Positions 1-14,190 are shown, counted from the stretch's first letter. The stretch is 64,000 nucleotides of DNA from Antennarius striatus (GCF_040054535.1 NC_090794.1:1859501-1923500); one strand, 5' to 3'. Numbers and translations are program-made. The notes: generated by a model not told the origin, from the sequence alone.

Positions 1-582
1 AAAATCCCCCCAAAAACCCCAACATTTAAAGACATCAAAGCCTCTTAAATGTCTGGTTTGTTCTGGAAACATCTGCTGCTTTGATGTCTCCTGAAACCAG
101 TGGATTTTTGATGGGGACTATTTTCAGTGGCGGATGTGTACGTGTTGTATATATATACACAATCAGGTTCATTTAAAGACCAACATTTTTGTTTAGGTAT
201 TTCCTGATTTAAATTTACAACAGCTAGCTTTTGTCTGCTAGCGGTGAGCTAACAGGAAGCCGTTATTTGAAGCGTTTTGATCATTACCAGAGCTAACTGC
301 TAGCGTTAGCGGCGAGCTGTCTCCCTCTAAACACGCTTGTGGCGGCACGTTTCTGTCGTTGGGAGTAGCTGAACTCGCGCGCTTAGCCGTCCTGACCTCT
401 GCCCGAAGGAAATTTCTCCGCCGTGTGTTTTAGCGCGGTTTAGCCGCTCACATGTAGCCGCAGCGCTAGTTAGCCCGCCTGATCCCCAGACCTGGAGCGA
501 CCGCCATCAGTCACCGCTGACACCGCCATGTGATGGTCTGCCAGGTGCCCCCGCGCCGCCGCTGCAGGAGGTCGCGCTAATA

Positions 583-584
<2 letters not shown>

Positions 585-634
<50 letters not shown>
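585..634. repeat. (GT)25 microsatellite
   Basis: An uninterrupted GT dinucleotide run. It lies at the edge of a CpG-rich, GC-rich stretch (about 300-580) that resembles a promoter, but no exon could be supported there. Confidence 0.97.
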
Positions 635-635
<1 letters not shown>

Positions 636-745
636 TAATGCTGAGCTACCTCCACAAACACTTTTGCCTGACGGGCCCTGAAGGCGAACACGTGTAGAGT
701 TATCTACAGATGCAGACCAACACGGGGGCCTTTTACCCCAGACTG

Positions 746-788
746 CCCCCCCCCCCCCCCCACACACACACACACACACACACACACC
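746..788. repeat. poly-C tract followed by (CA)n
   Basis: Sixteen C residues run directly into about 13 CA dinucleotides. The same poly-C to CA arrangement recurs near 7090-7122, so the two simple repeats seem to grow next to each other in this genome. Translated frames here (HTHTHT, PPPP) are artefacts. Confidence 0.95.
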
Positions 789-3147
789 TCCATCCTCCAG
801 ACACAAACAGGCAGTTCTGCAGCTTTTTCTCAGAATTGAGAACATCAGGTCAAACAGGAGGCGGAGCTAATGTTGGGAGGGCGGGTCATATGAAACTAGA
901 AAGAGGAAGAAGAATAAAAGTAAAATAAACGCCTCATTAATTTGTGACGTCACCAAATCAGTTTGGATGAATTTAAAATATATAAACTTAAATATTAAAA
1001 AAAAACCCAATCAGGTGTAGGCTGCTAACAGAGGCTAACATCCCGACTGCTAATGCTAATTATTGACATTTATCAATATCTTATAGCTGGAAGGAAATAA
1101 AATCAGATTTGATGCATCAGGATCAAACCGTCAGTCTGAACCTCATCCCATCAGTTTTTGGTTTTCTATCATCAATGAGGTTCTGATCTCATCAATCTCC
1201 TGATCAATATCTGTAGATACGAGGAGAGCTGTTGTTAGAAACACTTAGAAACACGTACGTATATATTTATCACAACTTGATCTCATGATCAATATGAATC
1301 ACAACCATCTTTTGTCATCATTAAAAAAAAAAAGTCTCATTTCCTGATCAGGTTCTGATCCAGAACCAGAACTCTGATCGGGACGCATTAAAAAAAAACC
1401 CTCAAATAATTAATAAAACAACAGAATAATCATAATTAATTAATAATTAATAATAATAAAACTGGATTTGGAAAGAAAATATTTTTCGGATAATCTCACG
1501 ACCACGTGCTAAAGTTAAATATGTAAATAAATTATAATAAACTAATGAATATTAAATAAATAAATAAATAAATAAAATAAATAAATAAAAACTTGGAGCT
1601 GTGGGGGGGTTGGGGGGGGGCGATGCAGTCGCTCCCCTGCGCCACGTCATTGGCTCCACGTTGAGGTAAAAACACCGGGAGTGAGGAGGAAATCACCCCA
1701 CCGCCGCAGAGAGGGGGGGGGCACGGGGGGGGTGGTACAGGTGGTGAGGCTGAGAATAGCCGCTGAACGTCTACTTGATTGATTTTCAGGGCCAGAAATG
1801 GGGGCATAATTGCATATTCATACATCAATTAAAGCCCCCCCCCTCCCATCCTACCCCCCCCCCTCTATAATTCAACCTGGCACCCAGTGAAGAGTCATCC
1901 TCATGAAGCCGCTCCAGAGCAAAACGTTCCAACATGTTTTCTGCTCCTGAATACTTTATGACCCCCCCATGCCCCCCCCATGCCCCCCCCCCCCACGTGT
2001 GCGCAGACTTATAATTGTTTAATTCCAGCTTGTGCTCATCACCGCCCCCCCCCCCGCCCCCGACCCGCCCCCCGCAGCGGTAAAGGCGCACCTGAGTCAG
2101 GACCTGGGAAAATCAGCCAACCGGAGCTCCGGAGCGGAGATGGAGGTCAACCGGCTGATCTGATTGGCTGAGCCGCCGGGCACGCGGGGGTCACAGCGGA
2201 CAGGAAATAAGGTCACGGGCTCGTGTCACGGCCGCACAGTTCCCGCGCAAAATATGCCGCTAATTACAGGCGCAGAGGAGATCAGTGCGCCAAAACGGAA
2301 CCTCCGCTCGGTTTGCGTTTTAACGGGGCAGCATGACGTCATCTTTAAAAAAATAGTCCCTAATTTGTGTTTTTACCTTTTAACAGCGGAGTTTTTATTC
2401 ACAGAAATTAATAGTGAGTTCTTTTGTTTCGTGGTTTTATTTTAGTTAGAATTTAAACATCAAATTCATTCATTCATTCATTCATCTATTTATTCAATAA
2501 TCTGTTTATTTATTTATTTATCTATTATGTAATTATTTATTTATTCATTTATATATCTATTTTTTAATTAATTAATAAGGCTTTAAATAAACTGAATGTC
2601 CAAGTTTCTCATAATTATTTATTTATTTTTTAATTTTTTTTGTAGCCTTGTTAAATTTATGGCATGAAAAAATATTTTTTTAAAAAGAAAGTTACTTATG
2701 GAATTTTTTTTTTTTTAAATTAAGAAAACGTTCATTTAATTCCATGACTTATCTTGCATATGACAGTTCTGTATTTTTTAAATTATGTTTAATAATGAGT
2801 TATTTTATTTAATTAATTGCTTGGATATTTTGACTGCTTGTAATAAATCCACTTTCGTCTAGACTGATAAACTTTATTCTAAGTAATGATGGAGTTTAAA
2901 AGTTATAAACGACTGGAATCCATAGCAACCGGTTACCAGATGTATAAAAAAAACCCCACAAAGCACAATTACCCTGATTTAAAAGCCGCTTTTATCCGAC
3001 ATATTTAACTCTTAAAAATCAAAATTAAATCTTTTTTTTTTTTTTTTTTTTACAAAACCGTAACAAAACCTTAATTGAACACTTTCTAATCCATCGGCAG
3101 TGAGGCTATTTAAAACAAGGCTACAATTACAATCCCCTAAGCCTTGT

Positions 3148-3150
<3 letters not shown>

Positions 3151-3204
<54 letters not shown>
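3151..3204. repeat. (AC)27 microsatellite
   Basis: A pure AC dinucleotide run followed at once by a G-rich stretch. Bases 3205-4530, downstream of it, show no supported gene; they are GC-rich with G runs at 3868-3899 and could include regulatory DNA. Confidence 0.97.
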
Positions 3205-3211
<7 letters not shown>

Positions 3212-4533
3212 GGGCCCAGACAGTGTGAATCTAATGCCCTCCAATCCCGTGAATCCCTTTGTTCCTGATTTCATGCTTGATTTGCCCACAGCTTGAGTCT
3301 GGCTGCCGCCGCCGCTCCACTTCCTGCTGCCAAATCCACCCAGGATCCGTGACTCCGCCCCCTCGGCCGCCGCCAGGGCCCGCCACTCGTTCCAACGTCT
3401 CCACGGACGCCCCCCCGGTGCCAACAAGTTTGTTTGTTTGTTTGCAACTCAATCCCTCTTGTTGTAAACACCTCGCTGATCTGCCAAGACGGGATCAGGG
3501 CTAATTCAGCGCCGGGCGCCGCTTTCCTCGTGTTTGTCTTAAACGCTTTTATTAGGCGCTTATTTAAGCCCGAGAAGTCAACTGGAAATATGTCTTTATT
3601 TAATGATTTCCTTGCGGGGAGGCGGGAATAATCCCCCCCCCCCCCGGCGCATCCACAACCATTCCACCCGATCTTCAGATTGATTCGACGCCTCTCACGA
3701 GGGGCCTTCCAAGCCGGCGTGTTTTCAAATCTGCTGCCTCTAAAGTGGCGCATCAGCCGAGGCGTTCCACTCCTGCGGATCCTCCGCCGCACTCACCCTG
3801 AGCAGATATTGTGACAGCTGGGAACGCCTGGAGACGGACAAGGAGAAAGAAGGAGAAAGGAGGCGAGCGAGGAGCCGGGGGTGGGGGTGGGGGGGGGGGT
3901 CCCTGGAGGGAAGGTGTTCGGCGCTCCACGGATCCGAGCCGCTCCCTGCATGCCAATGAGGAGATTCCCCCCCGCAAGGAGGTGGAGGAGGACGACTCCG
4001 GCCCACGATAGTCCTTCATCGCCGCGTTACGTACTCCTCACAAAGACTCCAGATGGATCTCCACTGCAGAACCTGGAGGAAACCATCAAATCCCAGTCAA
4101 CACGCTGGGAATAATTACCCCTGGTGTAACGCCGATAATCCAGATGATGTGATTACTCCAACATGAAGCAGGAATCCTTCGCCGGTGTCATTATACATCA
4201 TCAATCATCAGTGTTGTTCCATCGCTCCTCATGTATCCCGTTTGTAATTTGCTTTTCGCCAACACTTCCCTCGTCTGTTTCTACTTCGCCTTCGTCATTT
4301 CCCTAATATTTCCGAAGCGCCTCCTGACAGCCGTTGGGAACAACGCAGGGCGAAGCTTCCAGCGTTTCGGGGTTTTTTTTTTCTGGCTAAAAGAAATAAA
4401 TAAAGACGAGACGCGTCAGGTTTTGCTGCACGTAGACGTCTTGGCGGTTTGAGACGGAGTGATGCTGAACAGAGACCAGAAGGGGAAGAGGCCTTCATTA
4501 AAGATCGAGCGGCTGCTGCCTCTAAATATATAA

Positions 4534-4744
4534 CGACATGGGGGAGAAACATGGACGACATGGGGGAGAAACATGGACGACATGGGGGAGAAACATGGAC
4601 GACATGGGGGAGAAACATGGACGACATGGGGGAGAAACATGGACGACATGGGGGAGAAACATGGACGACATGGGGGAGAAACATGGACGACATGGGGGAG
4701 AAACATGGACGACATGGGGGAGAAACATGGACGACATGGGGGAG
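4534..4744. repeat. 22-bp minisatellite, about 9.6 copies
   Basis: The 22-base unit cgacatgggggagaaacatg plus ga is repeated almost without change about nine and a half times. Because 22 is not a multiple of three and the unit has no stop in either direction, several frames stay open on both strands with a 22-residue period (GRNMDDMGEKHGRHGGETWT and so on). These open frames follow from the arithmetic and are not evidence of a protein. The near-identical copies suggest recent expansion. Confidence 0.95.
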
Positions 4745-6736
4745 ACTACCCCCAGTACCCCCAAGTATTTTTGGGCAATCTCTAGCGAATCGGCCAGCGG
4801 GTGAAGACAAACAGAAGAGACTATGTGGAACTTTACTGCCTCTACTCAGACACCCAAACCACCTGTAACCTGGAGGCGGAGCAACCTGTGACCTCATGGG
4901 CGGGGCTACTCGCGGCCTTAGACGCTGTCCTGTTTTTAAGACCAGAGGAAGCGCGGAACGAGACAACTGAAAGGTGTCTCCTGGAGAGAACAGCAGAGAT
5001 CTGTGTTTAAATGCCCCCCCACCCCACCCATACACACACACACACCCCGCCCCCCCACCCTGAAGATGAATTAATAACTAATTATGTCAGGTCACTCCTC
5101 CAGATGGTCCTATCAGATGGGCCCGCTGTCTGAACCTCACCTCCAACAAGCACCTCTGACCCCGGCGACCACGTCACCCCTGGCAACCTGGAGGCCCACG
5201 ACGACGGGATTGGAGGGGGGGGGGGTCCGTAAGAGTTCGGGATGTGCATAAAGAAGCGATGGTGGGGGGGTTATGAGTTGGGCGTGGCTGATCGGCGTTG
5301 GATGGCTGCCTTTAAAGCCCCATGAATACCAGGCCCCCCGCCGGGGCCCTGATCTCCACGGTCATGATTCTGTTATTACGCGCCGCGTTGGGCCCCCCCC
5401 CCCTGTGATGGGCAGATGGTTCCGTGTGCGCCGCACACGCATTCACACGCATTGAACACACGCGGCGTGCGGCGCATCAATGCTCACAACCTGATACTCC
5501 CCTTTCTTGTCTCATTAGGGGGCTATAGAAACATAAGAACATAATGGGGGGGGAATTAAGAGCCCATGCGGATGTCAAAGGGGGGACGCGGCAGAAGACG
5601 GGGACAGGGGGCTAACAAGCGCACCCCCTCAGCTTTGTGTGGTGATTAGCGCTCCGGACAGGCATGATGGGTAAAAGACAAGCCCTCTGGGACGGGGGGG
5701 GGGGGCGTCTTAAACAGGCGACGACGGCGGTAAACGTACCCGTCCCCGTCGAGGAAGACGAGGGTTTAGCGTTCGAACGCACCTTTAAAACAAAATAAAA
5801 AGACTCCTGATTTAAAAAATGGGGGGGGGGAACCAATAGATTATTGATTAGCGATGCCCGATTCATTATTACCCTCGTCCTTTTACTACCCTTCCCTCCC
5901 CCCTCCTTATGCGCCATCATGGCTGTTTTACAACTCGTCACATAAAAGCCTCTTAAACTCCTGAGCAAACAGGAACTTTACCAGAGCCCCCCCCACCCCA
6001 GAGCGAGTCGCCGGGCCCAGATGAAGTCGTGTTTGAGCAGCAGACGCGCGACAAAGCGGCTAAAACCAAACCAAACAGTCGCCTCCGGAGGACTCCAGGC
6101 GCTACTCGTCTCGTTCGGAGGCGCTCTCTCCTAAAACCTGATTTTTTTTAATTTAAATTACAAAAAGGTCTCGGAGAGATCGGACGATGGAGCGAGGAGC
6201 GGCGGCGGCGGCGGCGGCGGCGGCTGATTGGTGGCTACCTCTCACTCAATTAAAGCAAATGGCTCGACACGTGTTGCTAAACACGGATAATTAGTTGTGA
6301 AAAGGTTCATGGTTATCGTTACATCATTACTTTCTGCTCGTGGAGCTCAGCGGCTAACCAGATTAGTCTGCCGCTCACGTTCCTCCTCTCAGCCGAGGGA
6401 ACAATGGACAACTTTTACAAGCTGGACGCCTTTTCTTGTCGGCTGTTTATAGGGTCTCCAATTCTGCCAGCGTGTTTGAGGTGGGGGGGGGGGTGGGAGA
6501 AAAAAAAACCTTGGGGATTAAGTGTTGCTTTAAGGTTGGGGGAAAGGAGGCGATAAATTTGAAGAAATAGTCTTTAAGTAAAGCTGGAAACAGGTTTTTA
6601 TTGTTTAACATTTATGCGCAGATCCTTTAAGACTAATATATTATACTTTTTTTTTTAAAGTTGCGAAATAATGAATGCATTTAAATGAAAATTTAAATGT
6701 CAGTTGGATTTAAGGGTTGGTGTCCAGATTTAACGA

Positions 6737-6965
6737 CAGGCGTACCTCCAGACGAGAGTTATCGGAGATGCGAGGCGGATGGAGAGCGTATCTCGTTCTT
6801 TACCGCGTGTCGGCGGATGGATGCGACGTCAGTGAGACCGCATCTCGTTCTCGTTGGGGGAGTAAAGACGTAGCTGGTGTGTTCTCGTGATTTTTGCGTT
6901 TCTTTTCGATCTTTATCGTTGTTTACGTAACTTGTATATCATTACTTACACACAGGTAAAGTCTG
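6737..6965 (-). repeat. dispersed repeat, copy 1 (minus orientation)
   Basis: Read on the minus strand, this stretch matches the plus strand around 50.52-50.75 kb. Shared blocks include GCTACGTCTTTACTCC, then GAACGAGAT.CGGTCTCACTGA, then TC.CATCCATCCGCC and GGTAAAGAACGAGAT, in the same order. It is therefore an interspersed repeat present at least twice in the window. I do not recognise the family and see no coding capacity in it. Confidence 0.75.
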
Positions 6966-8679
6966 CGTGTCTATTGGTTGATTTAAAATGTTGTTGTTTA
7001 GCAGGTTGTCATATTTCCCTGACGTCCCTGAATGCAGCATCTCCATCGTATTTGTCACGTTGAAACCACCTGAACGCAGCACACGCATGCCCCCCCCCCC
7101 ACACACACACACACACACACACGTGTTTCCTGTTCCTCCATCAGAACGGACCGCTGTCACTTTCCTGCGGCGTGAATCCGGTGACGGCCTCTTCTGAGCG
7201 CCGGCGCCATCTGGGAGCACTGATCTTCAGCTGTTTGAAGAATCAAGAGAATCGACCCCCCAACACGCCACACCCCCACCCCACCCCACCCCCGCACACG
7301 TATGAACACGTGTGAATCCCACCTGCACACGTGTGGCGTGACATCACCACGGCTCGCCGAGGCCTCCTATTAGCCGCCGCGCGCTAATCACTTGCCATAT
7401 ATTAGCACAGAGCATTGATTCTCCAGTAATCCAATCACCCGCCTGTTATTGATCGATTATAGAGCCCCTCCCTCGACTATAGACTTGGGGTCAATAGCCA
7501 CAGGAGGGGGGGGGAGTCTCCTTGCAGCTAATTGGCTTATGAAATAATACAAACATTTTGCTTTTCCGCGCCGGCACAAATCAATGCGGGGCTTCGCCGC
7601 TGCATTCAAATCAATCGCCTTCGCCACATGTCACACTTTCCCACGGAGCCGTCTGATTGGACGGCTACTTCCGTGCGTTTTTTGACCCTTTTTTTTTTTT
7701 TTCTCCGGCTCTATTTCTTCATCTGCTTTCTCTCATTCTATCCCCCCCTTTTCTTCGGATCTGCCACTCCGTCTTTGTCCCCCCAGCCTTCGACTGATGT
7801 TGGGTTGCCAGATAAGTTTCTTTGGGGGTGGGGGGGGGGACCACATCTGACACCCAGCTGTGCGGGTCGTGAGCTGCAGCAGCAGCTGCTGCTCATAAAT
7901 CACCCGAGCTGGAGGAGCGCTGGCACTCCTTCTGTCAGCCGTGAAATAAAGATGTAGAGGTAGCGGGGGGGGGGGTCAGAGGTAGCCGCCAACGGGAGAC
8001 CCGGCCTCACCTCGCCGATGATGCGCCCAGCGGTCGTCCATACTGTAAGCGAAGTGGGGGTTGCAAACAGGAGGATGCAAATGACAAATCAGGACGTGCG
8101 GTGCGATGGCGTCGGCGGTATGCAAGCAATTATGGTTCAACAGGCGACGCCGCTCGAGAGCCGCGAGGTCAGAGGTCAGACGACCCCGCCCACCCACCCC
8201 CCCAGCTGAGATACTGTAGCCGATGAAATGCAAATATATTCTGTCAGCAAAAGGAAGGCCCCATTCGGGTTCGCCTCGTAACGCGAACGTTTTGTTCTGA
8301 AGCCGATAATAAAAATGATCCGACGTAGAGTTACTGTCTTTGTTAGCGTTAGCGGGGTAACATTAGCGCGGGGAGCTAACTCCAGTTATGATTCTAGAAG
8401 GAGAGTTAATTTATTAATAGCTGAACATTTCAACTTGGAAATGTTTGATTCTTACTGATTATTGTAATTTCATGCTGACATTATCGCACTTTTTTCCCTG
8501 AATACTCGTCGCCTTGATCCACGTCAGCACGTTTTAAAACTTCAAATTTTGTTTTGTTATTATACTTCCCAAAAAAAAAAAAAAAAGCAAAATCAAACCA
8601 ACCTTAAATCTCAGTGAACACTTTTTATTCGCAATTTAATTCTACATTTAAAATCCTTTCAATTCTAACTTAGATTATA

Positions 8680-8980
8680 TTATTGATAACTGTTATTAAT
8701 GTGCTATAGTTTGTTACTATAGTGTTAAACTGTCATTACGAAGTTATAACTTATTTCCAATTTATAACTTGTTATCAGACGTTAGAACTGCTATCACTGT
8801 GTCATTACTATAAATTCTTATTACCTTGTTAGAACATTATCACCATGTTATAACTGTGTCGCTGTTTTATTACTATATTGTAATGATTATTTCTTGTTAT
8901 TGCCAAGTATTATTATGTGTTATAACTGTGTTACTGCCACACTATAACTTATTGTTACTGTGTTATAATCGCGTAACGAC
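8680..8980. repeat. degenerate tandem field of TTATAACTGTGTTAC-like words
   Basis: Words such as gttataactgtgttactg, ttataacttgttat and cattactataaattcttatta recur with irregular spacing over about 300 bases. It looks like an old, decayed minisatellite. No coding or RNA feature is apparent. Confidence 0.55.
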
Positions 8981-11905
8981 AGTCTAAAGTGCCTTTAATT
9001 CTACCCTGCAGCCCTAGCATGTGCGCTAAAGCAGTGCAAACACATCTGTGTGCATGCGAGCGAATCCGTTGCCTAATGCACACCATACTGCAGCGAGGGC
9101 AGTAATTTAAGAGCTCCCATCAGCCCCCACACAGTGTTTACGCTGCTGCCCACATCAGGCTGCATACTTCTGCACAGATTTGTATAATAAATTGGGTGTT
9201 AGTTTACAAGACACCAAATCTCTTTGCAAGATTGGGAAGAAAAATGAGAATATAAAGCATGACGAAGGGGAAGACGGGGGCCGGAGAGCAGGGGAGGGGT
9301 CTGAGTGACGGATTGGGGGGGGGGTGTGCAGAGAAAGTCTTGGAGTGTTTTTCTTGGATGGGTTTTAAATTATTGGCTCTCACCAGACGACCGGAGCTGT
9401 AAACAACATCAGGAACCCAACGGCTCCATTGTCGTTTTCTGCAGATCTTCTTCACCATCGTATATGTCGTGGTTTTCGGCCGCGTTCGCCAAGTCGCCCT
9501 CGTCGCTTCAGATGGAACCGTAATTGGTGGGAAGGATGTCGCATTAGGAAGTCAATGGAGCGGGAGAGGGCGAGGAGAAAAAAAGAGGAGATTATGAAGG
9601 GAATCAGAGGAGAAAAGAATGACAAAAGAGAGATAGGGAGGCGAGGACTTCGTTGCCCTTTGGTGTGAAGCGAGGGCCGATCGATGGCGGCGTAATGAGC
9701 CTGGTATTAGCTGGGGTGCAGAGGGACCGGCGCAGGGCAGAGGGAGGGCAGGGGGGAAGGGATCTGATTCCCAACAGCAAACAACACCATTGCTGCAGAC
9801 ATCAGGAGCAACACCTGAGTACACCTCCAGGAGACGACCCTCTGGCCGGCTAATGACAAATCCACCCTAACACAAACTTCTGGCAAACACACAGGCTTTG
9901 ATTCAACCTACTGGTTGGGTTCTGTACCCAGTGAAGGGTTGTTCCATCCCTGCCAAGCGACCGCCGGAGCCGCCGGAGGGTTATCCGACAAAAACCGACC
10001 CTAATCCCGACGGAGAAAAGAGTCACACTCAACACCGCCTCCCTTTTTGTCCAGATTACCCAACAATGGCTTTGGCCACTCACTTAAATCCACTCCACAC
10101 TGGCAGTTTGATGAGAAAGTTGGACATTCAGGGGTCGTCTTTGGTTGGCTGACAGACTGGGTTGGGGGGGGGAGTGGGGGATAACCATCAGGTACCCTCC
10201 AAGCCAATCTGTTGCCTCGTCAATAGACTCATTCTGCTGGAGTACCATGTGCAAAGCACCCGGGCTGTCCGGGCAGGCACAAGCTGGGGGTGGTGGTGGT
10301 GGATTGGGGGGTGGGGGGCACTGGGAGAAGGCCACGCCTGAGCCCTCTCAAAAGAGGGATCAAAGAAGGGATAGAAGGATGGGCCCCCCTCTCTTTGTGT
10401 TCCCGTGTCTCCCAGAACAAACGCATCCTCCCGGCCGATGGCGGCGGCGTGGACGAGGTCCGGCCGGGGAGGAACAGATGGCGCCGGGGAGAAACCGGCG
10501 TCCAGATCGTCCACATGTCTCCTATCTGACGAACATTTAATCTTCCTTTTAACAAAAGTTATTCGAAGAGGATTCATCTCCCCCCCCCATCGACACACCC
10601 GTTCCTCCGCCGTTCCTCTGATGAAGCTGGAGACCCTCCGAAGTCTCCTGAGTAGCATTTGTGCATGGATGACGGAAAAATTAAGCAGGCGTATTAATCG
10701 TAGATAACTTACGTATTTCACGAAGTTTACGAAGTTTGGTAAAGCTAGGTCGCATCCTTCAGCGGAGGCGTGCCGGACAAGATGATGTCCACCTTCTATA
10801 CCATTTATACAAAATAAATAAAATGAACTTTAAGTTTCATCTTGTTTTTTACATTTTCTTTCGTGTGTTTTTACCCCTTTTTGGAGAAAGATCCGAACAA
10901 GATGGAAAGAACGGCACAATACCACCAGAAACAGGTAGAGGGCAGTGTGGCTACCATTTAAACAACCTGAAAAACATGCGCAAACGACAAGAATAAAACA
11001 TCCATTTGTCAAAGAGACGAAATTCAACCTCTCCTAAAAAAAAGACTTTCGTTCTTCGAAATGATTTCTTGAGATTCCGACTTCCTGATAATTTTCTGTA
11101 AATCTCCTTCCTCCTGAAGAAATAGTCCCTCGCTGTAATGAGATTCTGCAAGAAGCAAGAATCTTACCTCTTCCATTGTCTGTTTGCGTTAACCCTTCAA
11201 TGCGGACGCTTTTAATCCTCCGACTCCGACGGAGAACGTCGGGCAACGACCGTCTGACAATTACGTATTTGTGTTTAGAGGAAAACAATCAGAATTGTTC
11301 ATTTTGAATGATCGACATTATTTCCTGGCGCCGTGAAGAGTCACAGTCTCATTCCCCGCCGCTGAGTGGAGAGATTTCCACGAGCCCATCAGAAGCAGGG
11401 CCTCCAGTAGATATAACCCATGCGATGGTAATCACATGCTAATCACAGTTAACACCGGCGCAGGGTTCTATACTCCAGATTAATGCATCCGCCGCATATT
11501 CACGTTTCTATTAGCATAAATCAGGTTCACCCTGTCTTTGTAATTAGTGTTTTCATGTGAATGATAATAAGATATGGTGATTAGGTCAGGGTACTAGAAT
11601 GGAAATGACTTGTCAGCTAAGTCCGCCTCGAGCGGCGCGGCGCCGGTCCGACTATCAATATGTGCTCCTCCGCAAACAATTAATGAAGTTTGATGGAAGA
11701 ACGCGGAAAGCAAGTCGGCTATTAATAGAAAGCCTGACGGATTCTGACATGGTGAAGCGCGACGTCAGCTTCATTCTTCGTACTCATCCGTCCATCCGTC
11801 CCCTACAACGCCCTATCGCCGGAAGAGACACGCAACCACGCTCACATACATGCCTATGGGAGATTTTGAGACTTTATTCACTATGTGCTGCATTTTAAGA
11901 CATTT

Positions 11906-11970
11906 GCTAACCTGTGCTAACCTGAGCTAACCTGTATTAACCTGTGCTAACCTGAGCTAACCTGTGCTAA
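11906..11970 (+). repeat. 10-bp minisatellite (GCTAACCTGT-type)
   Basis: About 6.5 copies of a ten-base unit alternating gctaacctgt and gctaacctga, with one ttaa variant. It is short and imperfect, with no obvious function. Confidence 0.85.
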
Positions 11971-14190
11971 AAGTTCTGGTGTTTTCAGAAACCTATCACA
12001 TCGTCTTCCTTTTTTTTTTTTTGTTGTCCAGGTTGTAACATTTTTCTGGCGTCGTTAGCACAGTTGTTTTTGCGCCCGACGCCTCACATTAAACCCAAAC
12101 GGTGTCACAACGCGTCGCCGCCAATAAAAGTTGTTCTCTCCCATAAAAGCCCTTGCGGCAGCATCTGCAGTAAAGCGGCGGCGTGATGGCGAGCACATGG
12201 CGAGCACTCCAACCCGAGGTCAGGACCTCCGGTGTACGTAGAGATAAAATACGGCGTGCGCATATGCGCGTATGCACACAGGTGCAGCGCACACCTGTGC
12301 GCTTTGATGAAGCCAAGCAGCGGCGATCGGCCGGTGATGGGGGGAGGGATCAACCCCCCCCCAGTTCTGCCTCCCCTGACATGGAGCATTCCTCTCAGAC
12401 TTGTGACCCCACATGACGGACGGCATCCTCCATGCCTATAAACCCACCGATGAGATGCGCCGGTGCCTCGTGAGACCCAGAGACCCGAGGTTGGGATCGG
12501 GAATGTGGTGGGGGGAAAAAAAAGGCAAAAAAAAGAGAAGTCCGATCATCAAAAGGTTAGCGGTGAGTTATACCGACGGAACGCCAGATTTAACGAAAGC
12601 TAAAGAACCCAGAGCAGAGTCACGTGTTGTTGCATCAGCAAGGAATTCACCGTCACAACCTGACGCCCCTGTTTCCATGGTGATTTATGATTCCTGACCC
12701 TCCAGCCCACCTCCAGAGCCGTCTTCTTCATGGGTATCACCGACGCTCTTTGAACTAAGTCAACCAAACTCGTCAGGTTTGGACCGGAAACCGTTGAAGT
12801 CGACCACGTTTACGTACGAACACGTGGACGTCCACGGGGTTCCAGACCGGAGCTCCCTTTCCGGTCGGGGGGGTGGGGGGGGCAGAGGGATATCTGAGGG
12901 AGGGATTCTCAAACAGGGGCAGTAATTTGCGGAGTGTGTTTCTAAGTTATTCCAGCTCCCTGCAGCCCCGGCGGCGGCTGACCCCGCTCCCCCCGTCCGT
13001 CTGCTAAGAGGCCTACAGGGAGGAATCAGACCAAATTACCTTTATTGATCCGGAGAGACAGGTGAATACCAAGCAGCTCTCCTTCACCGTTTTCATCACT
13101 CCCTTCCCCTTCCCTTCACCGGCGAGACAATAAAACCAGGTTTACACAAGACAGACTCTCTCAGCCCCAACCAGGGGTGATACTGTAGCCGTGGCGCTGA
13201 TTTACTGTTAGCATTAGCGCTGCTGCGATTAAACCGGCCTTGTTGTTGCTCATCTTTCACCCAGCGAACATGAACGGCTGTTTTTCTGCCTCCGATCCGT
13301 CGTTGTCCTTTCGCCCCGGCATACAAATCACTGTGGCGGTTGTAAAAGATACTCCATTAGGTCCAACTCTGAGTTAAATCAATGCGTGACTTATCAAATG
13401 AAATAGGGGATTATGAGGTAATCACCTGGCAAACGTTACTGAAATTGTAATTATCTCCACTGCACACATCTCGGAGAGAGGAGACCAAACTAACTATTTA
13501 AGTGGAGAGCGCGATAACAAGGTGTGGAAAAGCACAACAGCTTTATCGGCTCGGCGTCGGCGTGAGCCGGAATGTTGATGTCCTGAGGAGAACGAGAGCA
13601 ACTCCGTGGTTTCTCTCCGCTCCTCGCAGAATTCCACGTGAAGATTTACGCTGTTTGTCGTTGGTTTGATTAGCGTCGGGCCGATGCTCAGTCCTGCTGC
13701 CGCTTGCTCGCAAAATAATAGCAACGTAACGGTAAATAGCATAAACGCAATAAATATGACAATAAAATGTGAATTCGTGTAAAGCAACAGATGGATAAAA
13801 TTATTGATTTGAAGTTGGAAATGTTAATGTTGTATCTAAAAGTTGAATTTCATTTATTTATTTAGGTTTATTTTATTTTATTTATTCTTTTTTTTTTTTT
13901 CTATGTCAGACCGCAAAGGAGACCAAATATGAAATAAAATTCAATCAGTTTAAATGTTTGAAAAATCACTACTAAGGTAATTTTAAAAAGTGGCTGAAAT
14001 GTGGAGCTTCATCTGAGTAGAGTAAAAAAACCCGCAACATATAGAAACCAATCGATTAATCCCACCTGATCAATTCCTGATCGAAGATCCATCGATAGTT
14101 AAAGCTTATTTAGGACTAATTTACAGATATTAACAGGTGGATTATTCCGTTTTAGCAGCAATATGATCAGAGTGGAGGAGAAGTGCACCA

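Larger units (their letters stand above)
1..3030. other. intergenic: microsatellites and AT-rich DNA, no supported gene
   Basis: Bases 300-580 are CpG-rich and promoter-like; a short minus-strand ATG frame near 529 soon meets a stop. Bases 950-1600 and 2400-3030 are AT-rich with many short A/T runs and AAAT/ATTT repeats. Bases 1600-2100 are crowded with C and G homopolymers. A GC-rich stretch at 2040-2340 could be regulatory. No splice-consistent coding exon was found. Confidence 0.6.

Noticed and set aside
300..560. Promoter and first exon of a gene at the left edge
   Set aside because: CpG-rich, but the only ATG-led frame is about 19 codons and no convincing donor or family match was seen.
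4295..5041. 248-residue minus-strand frame across the 22-bp minisatellite
   Set aside because: It exists only because the repeat has no stops; the flanks have no homology, splice logic or codon structure.
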